From assembly GCA_016288775.1 (NCBI GenBank), contig JAEELG010000078.1, forward strand, positions 1-64,000: 64,000 bases of DNA, read 5' to 3'. The first letter of the stretch is position 1, and every line of letters begins with the position of its first letter. The notes under the pieces were generated by a model. The model saw only the letters and a list, made by a program, of their open reading frames with translations. It searched no databases and was not told the origin of the DNA. The translations under genes were made by a program, and so were the position numbers. This document shows, in pieces, positions 42,100 to 50,881 of the stretch. This DNA comes from Bacteroidales bacterium. Its GTDB lineage: Bacteria; Bacteroidota; Bacteroidia; Bacteroidales; UBA932.

Positions 42100-42112
42100 A
42101 ACCGTGTCCTCC

Positions 42113-45100
42113 TTAGAATGTTAACTTAAGATTGAACAGCACCTTGCGGGCGGCGGGCATGATGTTCGAGGTGGCACTGCCCATCTGCACGGAAGAATAC
42201 TGATTGGAATCGGAATCGGAGCTGATACCGGTCTCGGGGCTGATGGCGCCGCTCAGACGGGTGAAGTACCAGAGAGTGTTGCCGGTGACGCCGACGCTGA
42301 TCTTCTTCATGAATACGCTCTTGGCCCAGTTGTCGGGCAGGTCGTAGTAGAGTGATGCGTCACGCAGGCAGAGATAGTCGGCCCTCTCCACGTTGAAGCT
42401 GGAGCAGCGCGAGTAGTTACGGTTACCGAAGTCGGCGTCGTTGGGGAAGAAGCGGGCGAAATAGTTGCCATCCGCCTGGTCGCCGGGCTTGCGCCAGCAC
42501 TGCGCCACCAGATTGACATCTACGTTGGAGTTGCTGTAACCCAGGGTATTCTGGATCATACGGGTCTTCATATAATTGTAGATGCTGTGTCCCAGACCAT
42601 AGTCGAAATAGACGTTGAATGTGAGGCGGTTCCAGCGTATGGTGTTGTTGATACCGCCGGTCGAGTGAGGCATGACGTTACCCAGCAGGAACAAGTCAGT
42701 GCCGTCAATCTGCTCGGAGCCGTCGGCTGCCTTGGCTGTGCCGTAACGGTTCACCCATTCGAAGTCTCCGGCATCCTTGCGACCCTGGATGGACAGGCCG
42801 TCGCTGCGGCGGTAACCGTGAGACTGGGAATCGTAATAGGCTGCCGCGGCCTCCTCGTCAGTCTGCAGGATGCCTGCGACCTGGTAGCCCCAGATCCTTC
42901 CCAAAGGCTCGCCCACCGCAGTGCCGCCGAAGCGGTAACCGGTGGCGGTGGCTGTGCCGCCGATACGCCAGCCATAGATCGGCTCGCCGTTTGCGTCGGT
43001 CATAAGGTTACCGTCCATATCCTTGAGCTGGTACTTGTATTCGTCGGGCAGAGACAGGACAACGTTTCTGGAGAGCGAGTAGGTGAAGTCTGTCTCCCAT
43101 GAGAAGTTCTTCTTCTGGACGTTCACGGTGTGCAGCTCAAACTCGGCGCCCCAGAAGCGCACACTGCCCACGTTGGCGTTCACGCTGCCGAACTGGCCGG
43201 TGTCGGGAAGGGTGATGGAATAGATAAGGTCGCTGGTGACCTTGTCGTAGTAGTCGGCCACGATGCGTACGCGGTCCTTGAACAGGCCCACGTCGACGCC
43301 GAGGTCGAGCTGGGTGGTGGTCTCCCACTTGAGGCCGGAGTTCACCATCTTGGAAGGAAGCAGCACGTTGTAGGTGTCGTAGGTGCTCTGCGAATATGCT
43401 CCCAGAGGATCGGTACGTGCGATGTTGTTGTTACCGGTCTGGCCGTAGGAAGCACGAAGCTTGAGCATGTTCACCTTGTCCTTGGCGGACTTGAAGAAGT
43501 TCTCCTCGCTGATCACCCATGCCGCCGATACGGAAGGGAAATAGCCCCACTTGTTCTCGCCCAGGAAGAGCGAGGAACCGTCGGCGCGGAACGTGGCGGA
43601 AAGGATGTACTTGTCGGCGAAGTTATAACCGATACGGCCGAAGTACGAAATCAGGGCGGTTTCGTAGTCCTGGTTGCTCATGCTCATGGTACCTGCGGTA
43701 TTGGATCCGCCGGAGCCGAGCATAGGCACCTTGTCGGAAAGGGAGCCGGAGTTGGCTGCATTCAGGTACCAGTAGTGCCACTTGGACCAGTCGTAACCGG
43801 CAGTGCCGCTGATGCGGTGCTTGCCGAAGGACTTGTCGGCGGTCAGGTAGGCCTGGAAGTTCTGGCGCTGGGTCTGGGTGCGGGTTTCGGTGGTGCTGCG
43901 GTTGGTGGACACGAAGTTCACGCTGCCGTTGACTTCACCCTTGGTGTAGTAGCTTCCGCGGTAGCTGTTGTCGTACATGGCATACTGTGCGGTACCGGTG
44001 AGCCAGTCGGTGATCTGGGCCTTCAGGTTGATGCTTCCCATGAACTTCTGGCGCTGGGTCTCGCGGTCGTAGAAGGTCTCGTAGAACTCTGCGGTCTGCT
44101 GGTTCTTGTTGGTACCGCCGGTGGCGAAGGTGCCGTCGGGGTACTTGCCGATATGCGTAGGAGACATCATGATACCGCGTCCGAGGACCGTGAAGTAGTC
44201 GTTGGTCATCGGGTTCTTGACACCGTTGGAATAGTCGAATGTGGTGCCGGCGGTAAGCCACTTGGTGACGTTGAACGAAGTGTTGCCGTGCATCGTGAAG
44301 TTATTATAGGCGCTCATCGCCACCATTCCGTCGTCTCCGAGGTAGCCGATGGAAGCCGCATATTTGACGTCCTTGTTGCCGCCGTTGACACCGACATACT
44401 GCCGGTGATAGAGCGAAGGATGGTACCACTCGCTCTGCCAGTCGTGGTCGGTGTAGATGATGGTCTTGGTGGGATCGATGGGGTCGGGCATTGAAAGATA
44501 GCCGTCCGGCACGCTCTCCCCTGCCGCAAGATAGCGGGTGGAGTAGGTTGAGCTGGTCTCTGTGTTTCCTACGCCCGGGCCGTTGGCACCGTTGAGCACG
44601 AGAGCGGCATCCGGCCCCTGGAATGCGGCGGGACGGATGATGGTAAGGAACTCGGTGGCGTTGGCGAGCTTCCAGGTGCGGGCCGGTGATGTGAATCCGA
44701 CCTGCGAGTCGAACACCACCTGGGGCTGCTTGAAGGAGTTGCCCTTCTTGGTGGTCACCAGGATAACGCCGTTGGATGCACGGCTTCCGTAGATGGCCGC
44801 CGAAGCAGCATCCTTGAGCACTTCGATAGACTCGATGTCGTTGGGGTTGAGGTCGTCGATGCCGCGCTCAACGCCGTCCACGAGGAACAGAGGGTCGTTG
44901 CTACGGTTGATGGACGAACCGCCTCGGATGAGGAAACGGGGGCTCTCACCCGGGAGGTTGTTGTTGGATGCGATGCGGAGGCCGGTGACCTTGCCCTTGA
45001 GGGCGTCGCCCACCGTGGATACAGGAGCATCCATGAGCTTGTCGCCGTCAACCTTGGAGATTGCTGTACTCAGGGTCTTGCGCGACTGGGTACCGTAGCC

Positions 45101-45697
45101 AACCACCACGACGTCGTCGAGGAGCGTAGTGTCATCGGCCAGGGTAACGTTGACCACCTGGCGTCCGGCAACCGGAACGTCCTGGGTAGTAAAGCCGATG
45201 AATGACACCTCGAGGGTCTGGTCGGGCGCCACGGAGATGGAATAGCGGCCCGATGCGTCCGTAGTCGTGCCCTTGGTGGTGCCCTTTACCAGGACGCCAG
45301 CCCCGGGCAGAGGCTCACCGTTGGCATCGACCACACGGCCGCTGACAACCTGGGCCTTATCCTGGGACTGCGGCTCGGCGGTGAGTACAACCGTGCGGTT
45401 CACCACCTTCCAGTTGATTCCCTTGCCGCTGAAAGCGTTCGACAGGATGGACTCCAGAGAGGTCTGTTTTTGTTTGATGGAGATATTTCCCAGAGGTTTG
45501 GACGCTATGTCCGTCTCGTAGGAAAACAGCACGCCCGTCTGCCCGGTCAAGGCAGATGTGAACGAGCTGACCGTGGCTCCCGGAATGGATATGTCCACGT
45601 CGTAGAGCCTGCTCTGCGTCTGGGCCTCGGCCCGGGACGTCGCGAAGAGGCCCAGCAAGGCTGAGATGCAGAGAGTCAACAGAACTTTTTTTCTCAT
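42113..45697 (-). CDS. SusC/RagA family TonB-linked outer-membrane transporter
   Basis: This 1194-residue TonB-dependent transporter has a signal peptide (LCISALLGLFATSRAEA) and then an STN domain at about 30-105 (YDVDISIPGATVSSF), which takes part in transmembrane signalling to FecR. A carboxypeptidase-regulatory-like domain (VSGRVVDANGEPLPGAGVLV) and the SusC signature DDVVVVGYGTQ precede the plug (LKGKVTGLRIASNNN; FLVDGVERGIDDLNPND). A large beta barrel ends VLFNLKLTF. The STN domain and the sigma/FecR pair upstream indicate trans-envelope signalling control by the ligand. Confidence 0.95.
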   Translation of the reverse strand: MRKKVLLTLCISALLGLFATSRAEAQTQSRLYDVDISIPGATVSSFTSALTGQTGVLFSYETDIASKPLGNISIKQKQTSLESILSNAFSGKGINWKVVNRTVVLTAEPQSQDKAQVVSGRVVDANGEPLPGAGVLVKGTTKGTTTDASGRYSISVAPDQTLEVSFIGFTTQDVPVAGRQVVNVTLADDTTLLDDVVVVGYGTQSRKTLSTAISKVDGDKLMDAPVSTVGDALKGKVTGLRIASNNNLPGESPRFLIRGGSSINRSNDPLFLVDGVERGIDDLNPNDIESIEVLKDAASAAIYGSRASNGVILVTTKKGNSFKQPQVVFDSQVGFTSPARTWKLANATEFLTIIRPAAFQGPDAALVLNGANGPGVGNTETSSTYSTRYLAAGESVPDGYLSMPDPIDPTKTIIYTDHDWQSEWYHPSLYHRQYVGVNGGNKDVKYAASIGYLGDDGMVAMSAYNNFTMHGNTSFNVTKWLTAGTTFDYSNGVKNPMTNDYFTVLGRGIMMSPTHIGKYPDGTFATGGTNKNQQTAEFYETFYDRETQRQKFMGSINLKAQITDWLTGTAQYAMYDNSYRGSYYTKGEVNGSVNFVSTNRSTTETRTQTQRQNFQAYLTADKSFGKHRISGTAGYDWSKWHYWYLNAANSGSLSDKVPMLGSGGSNTAGTMSMSNQDYETALISYFGRIGYNFADKYILSATFRADGSSLFLGENKWGYFPSVSAAWVISEENFFKSAKDKVNMLKLRASYGQTGNNNIARTDPLGAYSQSTYDTYNVLLPSKMVNSGLKWETTTQLDLGVDVGLFKDRVRIVADYYDKVTSDLIYSITLPDTGQFGSVNANVGSVRFWGAEFELHTVNVQKKNFSWETDFTYSLSRNVVLSLPDEYKYQLKDMDGNLMTDANGEPIYGWRIGGTATATGYRFGGTAVGEPLGRIWGYQVAGILQTDEEAAAAYYDSQSHGYRRSDGLSIQGRKDAGDFEWVNRYGTAKAADGSEQIDGTDLFLLGNVMPHSTGGINNTIRWNRLTFNVYFDYGLGHSIYNYMKTRMIQNTLGYSNSNVDVNLVAQCWRKPGDQADGNYFARFFPNDADFGNRNYSRCSSFNVERADYLCLRDASLYYDLPDNWAKSVFMKKISVGVTGNTLWYFTRLSGAISPETGISSDSDSNQYSSVQMGSATSNIMPAARKVLFNLKLTF

Positions 45698-45720
45698 AAA
45701 CAAATTGGTTAGTATTGGGA

Positions 45721-46677
45721 TTAATGGATTTCGCATTCGGCACCGGTCAGGTATTCCAGCATGGACAGCACGTCTTCAAGCGTGTCGGTCTTGAGGAATG
45801 CCAGGTTATAGCGTTTGTCGCGGTCGCCTCCCTTGCAATTTATCTTTTTCTTGTAAATGGTCGACAGGCGCGACAGTATCTGGGGCAGCGTGGCGTCGTT
45901 GATCGCCATAAGGTTGTACTTGTCCGTCACAAAAGCGGCGGCATATACGGGTTCCACCCTCATGTCTCCGGTCATGGACTTGAAGGTCGCCTTCTGGTTG
46001 GGGCTCAGGGTTACCATCGATGCACCCTCGGGAGACAGAAGGCGCACCGATCCCCTCTCCAGCACCACCTGAGATACTTCAGGAGCGGATGAGACGGAGA
46101 ACGCCGTTCCAAGCACCTTCAGGCCGATATTGCATGTGCGCACGTAGAAAGGTTTTTCTTCGTTGCGCGCCACATCGAAGTAGGCGTCGCCCTGCAGCCT
46201 GACTTCCCTCGCGCCGGGGAGCGTGCTGACATTGTAACTGATGCTCGTTCCCGGACTCAGATACACACGGGAGCCGTCGTCCAGGACCAGATGGATGGTC
46301 TCGGCAGTGCTGTTGGCAAGCTGTTCCATGGGGATCTCGGGAGCGGAGGGCTGGAAAGGCCTGACTATCATTATCACGGCAAGTACCACTGCTGCAAATG
46401 CGGCGGCAAGGGCGCCGGCCCTCCAGGCGGTCCAACGGAAAAAGCGTGGCGATGAGGCGTCGATACGGGCATTCAGCCGGGCCACCATGGCCTCGGTGTC
46501 ACGGTTAAGAGACTCTGAGGAAAGGGTTTCGTGCAGGTTATAATTAGCAACGAAAAGCGAATAGAACCGCTTGTTTTCCTCGGATCTTTCAAGCCACGAA
46601 AGCAATGCATCATTTTCGCCGTCGGTGGCGTTATGGTGAATATGCTTGATTATTAATTCTACAATTTCATCCTGCAT
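45721..46677 (-). CDS. FecR family anti-sigma factor
   Basis: This 318-residue inner-membrane anti-sigma factor has a cytoplasmic N-terminus at about 1-80 that would hold the ECF sigma factor, one membrane helix at about 86-105 (AGALAAAFAAVVLAVIM), a FecR domain (VLDDGSRVYLSPGTSISYN, VRLQGDAYFDVA) and a C-terminal DUF4974-like domain (INDATLPQILSRLSTIYKKK). It receives the signal from the STN domain of the adjacent SusC. I start at MQDEIVELI, and the ORF-track extension overlaps the sigma gene. It lies 43 bases after the sigma gene and 23 before susC. Confidence 0.92.
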   Translation of the reverse strand: MQDEIVELIIKHIHHNATDGENDALLSWLERSEENKRFYSLFVANYNLHETLSSESLNRDTEAMVARLNARIDASSPRFFRWTAWRAGALAAAFAAVVLAVIMIVRPFQPSAPEIPMEQLANSTAETIHLVLDDGSRVYLSPGTSISYNVSTLPGAREVRLQGDAYFDVARNEEKPFYVRTCNIGLKVLGTAFSVSSAPEVSQVVLERGSVRLLSPEGASMVTLSPNQKATFKSMTGDMRVEPVYAAAFVTDKYNLMAINDATLPQILSRLSTIYKKKINCKGGDRDKRYNLAFLKTDTLEDVLSMLEYLTGAECEIH

Positions 46678-46729
46678 ATTAATTATACAATTTGAAAAGG
46701 TAAAACACCCAACGCGGAAGCGAAAAAAA

Positions 46730-47293
46730 TCAAATGTTCGCCAGACTGGCCCGGAGTTGCTTGAGCGCAAGATACATGTGGTTCTCCACGGTGCTGAGAG
46801 AGATGCCAAGGCGCTCGCTGATTTCTTTATTGGAATAATTCTCCAGATAGCTCAGGGTAAAGACCTCGCGGCAACGCGGCGAGAGCTTAGACACCGCCTC
46901 GGCGATAAGGTCGCGAAGGTCGGCGCTGAACACGCTGCGTATCACGGGATTCCGGTCGGGAGACCAGCAGTCGCCGAGAACGGCAAGCATCCTGTCTTCG
47001 TAACTGTTGTTGAAACTCTGCAGTCTCCGGGCACGCTTGAGGTAATTCACGCAACGGTTGTAAACCGACCGGAGGAGGTATGCCTGGAGCTCTTTTTCAT
47101 TGTCGCGCAGGCGCCTGCGGTTCTGCCATACGCCGAACAGCACATCCTGGACCACGTCTTCGGCCCATAAGGGATCGACTCCGGACAGGAAAAGGCGGGC
47201 ATAAGAAACGAGCGAAACATAACGCTCACGGCAAAGCGCGTCAAACGCCCCGCGGTCCGAGTCCTTGATCAGTGTTATTAATCCGGCTTGCAT
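46730..47293 (-). CDS. ECF RNA polymerase sigma-70 factor
   Basis: This 187-residue extracytoplasmic-function sigma factor of the Bacteroidetes FecI-like kind has region 2 in PLWAEDVVQDVLFGVWQ and region 4 in LSPRCREVFTLSYLENYSNK with the helix-turn-helix GISLSTVENHMYLALKQLR. It should direct polymerase to the susC operon when released by FecR. The start at MQAGLITLIKDSD is fixed by the -7 motif 7 bases upstream; the ORF-track extension is upstream noise. Confidence 0.93.
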   Translation of the reverse strand: MQAGLITLIKDSDRGAFDALCRERYVSLVSYARLFLSGVDPLWAEDVVQDVLFGVWQNRRRLRDNEKELQAYLLRSVYNRCVNYLKRARRLQSFNNSYEDRMLAVLGDCWSPDRNPVIRSVFSADLRDLIAEAVSKLSPRCREVFTLSYLENYSNKEISERLGISLSTVENHMYLALKQLRASLANI

Positions 47294-47300
47294 GGATACG

Positions 47301-47308
47301 CAAATGTA
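47301..47308 (-). promoter_or_regulatory. -7 promoter motif TAcaTTTG for the sigma factor gene
   Basis: TACATTTG on the minus strand ends 7 bases before the sigma-factor ATG and directly follows the terminator of the upstream receptor gene. Confidence 0.6.
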
Positions 47309-47314
47309 ACAAAA

Positions 47315-47345
47315 AAATGATGCAGTTTCAAATCCTGCATCATTT
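47315..47345 (-). terminator. Intrinsic terminator of the glycine-rich TonB-type receptor gene
   Basis: AAATGATGCAG and CTGCATCATTT form an 11-bp perfect stem with a 9-base loop. On the minus strand it runs into T7. It lies 16 bases past the receptor stop codon. Confidence 0.85.
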
Positions 47346-47360
47346 TCTTTTTCATTGCTG

Positions 47361-50294
47361 TTATCTGGGTCCTCTGCCGGGGCCTCCGTGGGGCGGACCT
47401 CCCATGCCACGCGGGCGCATCTTATCGCGGTCGAAGGTGCCGAAGCGCCATGTGAGCGACAGGATTATGTAGCGGCCGAGGGTGTTGTTGACCACTTCCT
47501 TATGGTAGTTGGAGTTGTCGGAAACGCTCAGGTTCTTTGCCTGGCCGAGGATATCGTAGCCCTTGAGAGCCAGGGTAACCTTGTTCTTGAAGAGCAGTTT
47601 CTGGATCTCGGCGTTGAGTATGTGCTCGGGGGTGTAATTCAGATTGCTGGCATATCCGTCGTACCAGTTGAAGTTGTACTCGCTCTTGAGCGTAAGACCT
47701 GCCTGCTCCCAGGTCCAGTTGGCGGTGGCGCGTATCTGGTTGTTGAAGGTCAGGGTGTTGTCGGACTCCTTGGCGATGGTGTACCAGCTCTTGCTCATGC
47801 GGGTGCGGCCGCTGAGCGTGAGCTCGAGGTTGTCGCTGCGGTAATTCACACGCAGGCGCTCGGTGGCGCTGAGGGTGCGGGTGGTGTTCTCGGTGAACTT
47901 GAACTCGCCCAGGTTGTAGGACCTCAGGAAGCCGTCGTAATCCATGTCGCCGGTGGCGGCGTTGTAATAATTGTCGATCCTGGCGGTCACGTCATCGCCG
48001 CCCACGTAAGACGAGGACTTGTTGTAACCGACGCGGCTCATGTTGCTCATCGAGAAGTTCGACTGTCCGAACGGGATGTTGGCGAACATGTTCACATTGG
48101 CATTGAACGAGTCGGGACCGTTGAAAGGCATGGAGTACTGCGCTCCGTTAGGGGCGTACCACATGGCGTTCACGATAGGATCCTGGGTATAACTGCCGTC
48201 AAAACGTACGTTCACGGACGAGAACTTCCTGCGGTTGGAATAACGGTAGTCGCCCCGGAGGCTATGGCTGAAGTAAGGAGCCAGGTAAGGGTTACCGAAA
48301 CTTATGCGCAGCGGGTTGGTGTTATCAGGCACCGGAATGAGCTGCGATACGCTGGGCTGCTCGGAGGATCCGCGGTAGAACATACGCATGCTGGCGTCGT
48401 CGCTCATATCCCAGAACAGCATTCCCTGGGGAGAGAAGCGCCAGCGGACGTCGTCGTACGGATCAAGGGTCTTTCCGGCACGGGTGGTCTCGTTGTGAGT
48501 GTGCACGGGGCGTGCGGAGAAACCGAGCTGGAAGCGCACCTTGTCGGTCTGGTACAAGGCGTTCACTCCCATGTTGTGGCTGCTGTTGGTATTTATGACG
48601 CGGCTGGAATAGAAGTCATCCTTGGCGCCGCCGTTCAACATGTCGTAAGTATCCTTGACAGAAGACGACTTGGACCAGTTGTAACCGTAGTTGGCCTCAA
48701 CGTAGAAGTTGTTTCCGAGAGGCTCGGTGTAGGTCACGCGGCCGAAAACGCTGGAACTCTGGTTGTCCTGTTCTATGCGCTGGTCGGTATTCTGGGTGTC
48801 GCCCCATTTGCCGTCGGCATAGCCTCCGGAAAGCACTGTGGACGTATTCCGGCTCTCCAGGTCGTTGTTGGAGAAGCTGTAGCGCGCCATTGCGGTAAGG
48901 GTACGTCCGGGGATTCCGAGCCTCTGGCGCAGCAGGAAGAAGCCGCTGGTGCTGAGGTTGCGGTTGTCGCCCAGGTTGGCGGAGTTGCTCTCGTTGATCT
49001 TGGTGACGCCCTTGCCGTCGAGATAGTCGTAGTCGGTGGCGGAGACGCTGGTCTGGTTGTAGTTGCCGCCGCCGAAGTTGAGCTGCGGCTCAAACAGGAT
49101 GGAGGTGTTGTCGGAGAACTTGTGCTCGAGGCGCATGCCCACGCGATGTCCCCAGCTGCGGGTGTCGTTGGTGCCCTGGGAGTCGGAGAGCATATTGTGA
49201 TCGGTCAGGTAGGTGGTGGTGGAACTCTCCTCCTCCACCAGACGAGCGGTATTGCTGTAGAGATAGTTGCCGCCGATGTCCATCTTGCCGTCGAAGAGGG
49301 TCCAGGCGCCGTTGACGCCGCCCATCCACGAGGTGGTGATGCCGTTGTCGCCCATGTTGCCGCCACGGCCGCCGCCGAAACCGCCGCCACCGCCGCGCAT
49401 ACCGCCCATCATGCTGCCTGCCAGGTCGTTGAATCCGCGGTTGTTGGTGTTGTTGCCGTTGACGATGAGGGACAACTGGGTCTTGTCGGTGAACTTGCCC
49501 ACGAACGCGGCGGTCTGGTAGCGCCAGTCGCCTTCCACGTTGGTGGAGGGCACGTCGTGTCCGCCGCCGGCCATCACGTTGCCGAAGGCGCCCTTCATCA
49601 TGCCGGGCTTGATGCTCAGGTCAATGACCTGCTCCTCCTCGCCGTCGTCAATGCCGGTGAACTCGGCCTGCTCGGACTTCTTCTGGATAACCTTGAGCTT
49701 GTTGATGATCTTGGCGGGAATATTCTTCGACGCTAGCTGCGGATCATCCAGGAAGAAAGTCTTGCCATCGATGGTTATCTTACTGATACTCTGTCCGTTG
49801 ACGGTAATGGCACCGTCCTCGGACACCTCCACGCCGGGGAGTTTCTTGAGGAGGTCCTCAAGCACGTCGTTGTCGGTGGTCTTGAACGACGAAGCGTTGT
49901 ACTCGATGGTGTCTTTCTTGATGATGATGGGGTTGCCCACCGCCGAAACCGAAGCGGCGTCGAGCTGCTCGCGGTCAACCTTCATGCGGATCTCGCCGAG
50001 CTCCTTCACGTCGGGAACCTTTATCTCCTTGACGTAAGGCTCGTAACCGAGAAGCTCGGCCCTAAAATGATAGGTGCCGGCACGCACTCCAGTCAGCTCA
50101 ACCTTGCCCTCGGCGTCGCTGAGAACGTACTTTGCCGGCTTCTGGGCGCCTTCCCTGGTAAGCGAAACGGTGGCGAAGCCAACCGGCTCGCCGTTGGAGT
50201 CGTCAATCAGGGTTGCCGTAAGGCGGTTCTGGGCAAATACTCCGTTGCCAAGAAGCAAGGCTCCGAGCAAAACAACTATTCTATAAAACTTCAT
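47361..50294 (-). CDS. TonB-dependent receptor-like outer-membrane beta-barrel protein
   Basis: This 977-residue outer-membrane protein has a signal peptide (VVLLGALLLGNGVFAQ) and a carboxypeptidase-regulatory-like domain at about 25-105 (ATLIDDSNGEPVGFATVSL). A plug-like region (LLKKLPGVEVSEDGAITVNG; KTFFLDDPQLASKNIPA) and a long barrel of the OMP_b-brl type follow. Two glycine-rich stretches stand out: GGMRGGGGGFGGGRGG near 300 and a Gly/Pro/Arg C-terminus (GGPPHGGPGRGPR). The substrate is unknown. It stands alone, 26 bases after ruvC, and has its own terminator. Start MKFYRIVV. Confidence 0.85.
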   Translation of the reverse strand: MKFYRIVVLLGALLLGNGVFAQNRLTATLIDDSNGEPVGFATVSLTREGAQKPAKYVLSDAEGKVELTGVRAGTYHFRAELLGYEPYVKEIKVPDVKELGEIRMKVDREQLDAASVSAVGNPIIIKKDTIEYNASSFKTTDNDVLEDLLKKLPGVEVSEDGAITVNGQSISKITIDGKTFFLDDPQLASKNIPAKIINKLKVIQKKSEQAEFTGIDDGEEEQVIDLSIKPGMMKGAFGNVMAGGGHDVPSTNVEGDWRYQTAAFVGKFTDKTQLSLIVNGNNTNNRGFNDLAGSMMGGMRGGGGGFGGGRGGNMGDNGITTSWMGGVNGAWTLFDGKMDIGGNYLYSNTARLVEEESSTTTYLTDHNMLSDSQGTNDTRSWGHRVGMRLEHKFSDNTSILFEPQLNFGGGNYNQTSVSATDYDYLDGKGVTKINESNSANLGDNRNLSTSGFFLLRQRLGIPGRTLTAMARYSFSNNDLESRNTSTVLSGGYADGKWGDTQNTDQRIEQDNQSSSVFGRVTYTEPLGNNFYVEANYGYNWSKSSSVKDTYDMLNGGAKDDFYSSRVINTNSSHNMGVNALYQTDKVRFQLGFSARPVHTHNETTRAGKTLDPYDDVRWRFSPQGMLFWDMSDDASMRMFYRGSSEQPSVSQLIPVPDNTNPLRISFGNPYLAPYFSHSLRGDYRYSNRRKFSSVNVRFDGSYTQDPIVNAMWYAPNGAQYSMPFNGPDSFNANVNMFANIPFGQSNFSMSNMSRVGYNKSSSYVGGDDVTARIDNYYNAATGDMDYDGFLRSYNLGEFKFTENTTRTLSATERLRVNYRSDNLELTLSGRTRMSKSWYTIAKESDNTLTFNNQIRATANWTWEQAGLTLKSEYNFNWYDGYASNLNYTPEHILNAEIQKLLFKNKVTLALKGYDILGQAKNLSVSDNSNYHKEVVNNTLGRYIILSLTWRFGTFDRDKMRPRGMGGPPHGGPGRGPR

Positions 50295-50320
50295 AACTCT
50301 TATTTGACGCAAATAAACCT

Positions 50321-50881
50321 CTAAGGTTTAACCCTGTCGGGATTGTTTGCGATAAATCTTTCCCAGGAGCCGCCGGAGGCCTTGGCTGCCAGCGGGCTGC
50401 TGATCTGGTAATAGTGGCACATGGCGATTGCGAGCGCGTCGGTGGCGTCCAGGTACTTCGAGCGGATGTCGATTCCGAGCGTCTTCTCCACTATGAGCGC
50501 CACCTGCTCCTTGCTGGCCGCACCGTTGCCGCAGATTGCCATCTTGGCCTTGCGCGGAGCGTACTCGTACACGGCGGCGCCATGTGTGAGGGCTGCGGTC
50601 ATCGCCGCCCCCTGTGCGCGCCCCAACTTGAAGATAACCTGGGCGTTACGGCCGTAGAACGGAGATTCGATAGCCAGGTCGTCGGGCGAGTGAAGGTCGC
50701 AAAGAGCGCATACCTTGTCGAAGATGATGCGCAGCTTCTCGTAAATGTCGTCGACCTTCCGCAGGTCAAGCACACCCATGTCTACGAAGTGCGGCTTCCC
50801 TGCCTCATCCACACGCACAATCCCGAAACCAAGCAGGTTGGTTCCGGGATCGATGCCGAGTATGGTGCGGGCCTTAGTCAA
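50321..50881 (-). CDS. ruvC: Crossover junction endodeoxyribonuclease RuvC
   Basis: RuvC resolves Holliday junctions together with RuvAB. The 186 residues begin TKARTILGIDPGTNLLGFGI with the first catalytic Asp. The other acidic residues are in DLAIESPFYGRNAQ and in LDATDALAIAMCHY. The start is TTG at 50881, inside the serS end (8-base overlap), because no ATG or GTG precedes the catalytic strand. It is co-transcribed with serS. Confidence 0.93.
   Translation of the reverse strand: MTKARTILGIDPGTNLLGFGIVRVDEAGKPHFVDMGVLDLRKVDDIYEKLRIIFDKVCALCDLHSPDDLAIESPFYGRNAQVIFKLGRAQGAAMTAALTHGAAVYEYAPRKAKMAICGNGAASKEQVALIVEKTLGIDIRSKYLDATDALAIAMCHYYQISSPLAAKASGGSWERFIANNPDRVKP

Noticed and set aside
43130-44494. 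454-residue plus-strand ORF
   Set aside because: Antisense shadow of susC with biased composition and no domain.
47355-49736. 793-residue plus-strand ORF
   Set aside because: It is antisense to the TonB-type receptor, is Val/Gly/His-rich as expected of a shadow in GC-rich DNA, and has no recognisable motif.
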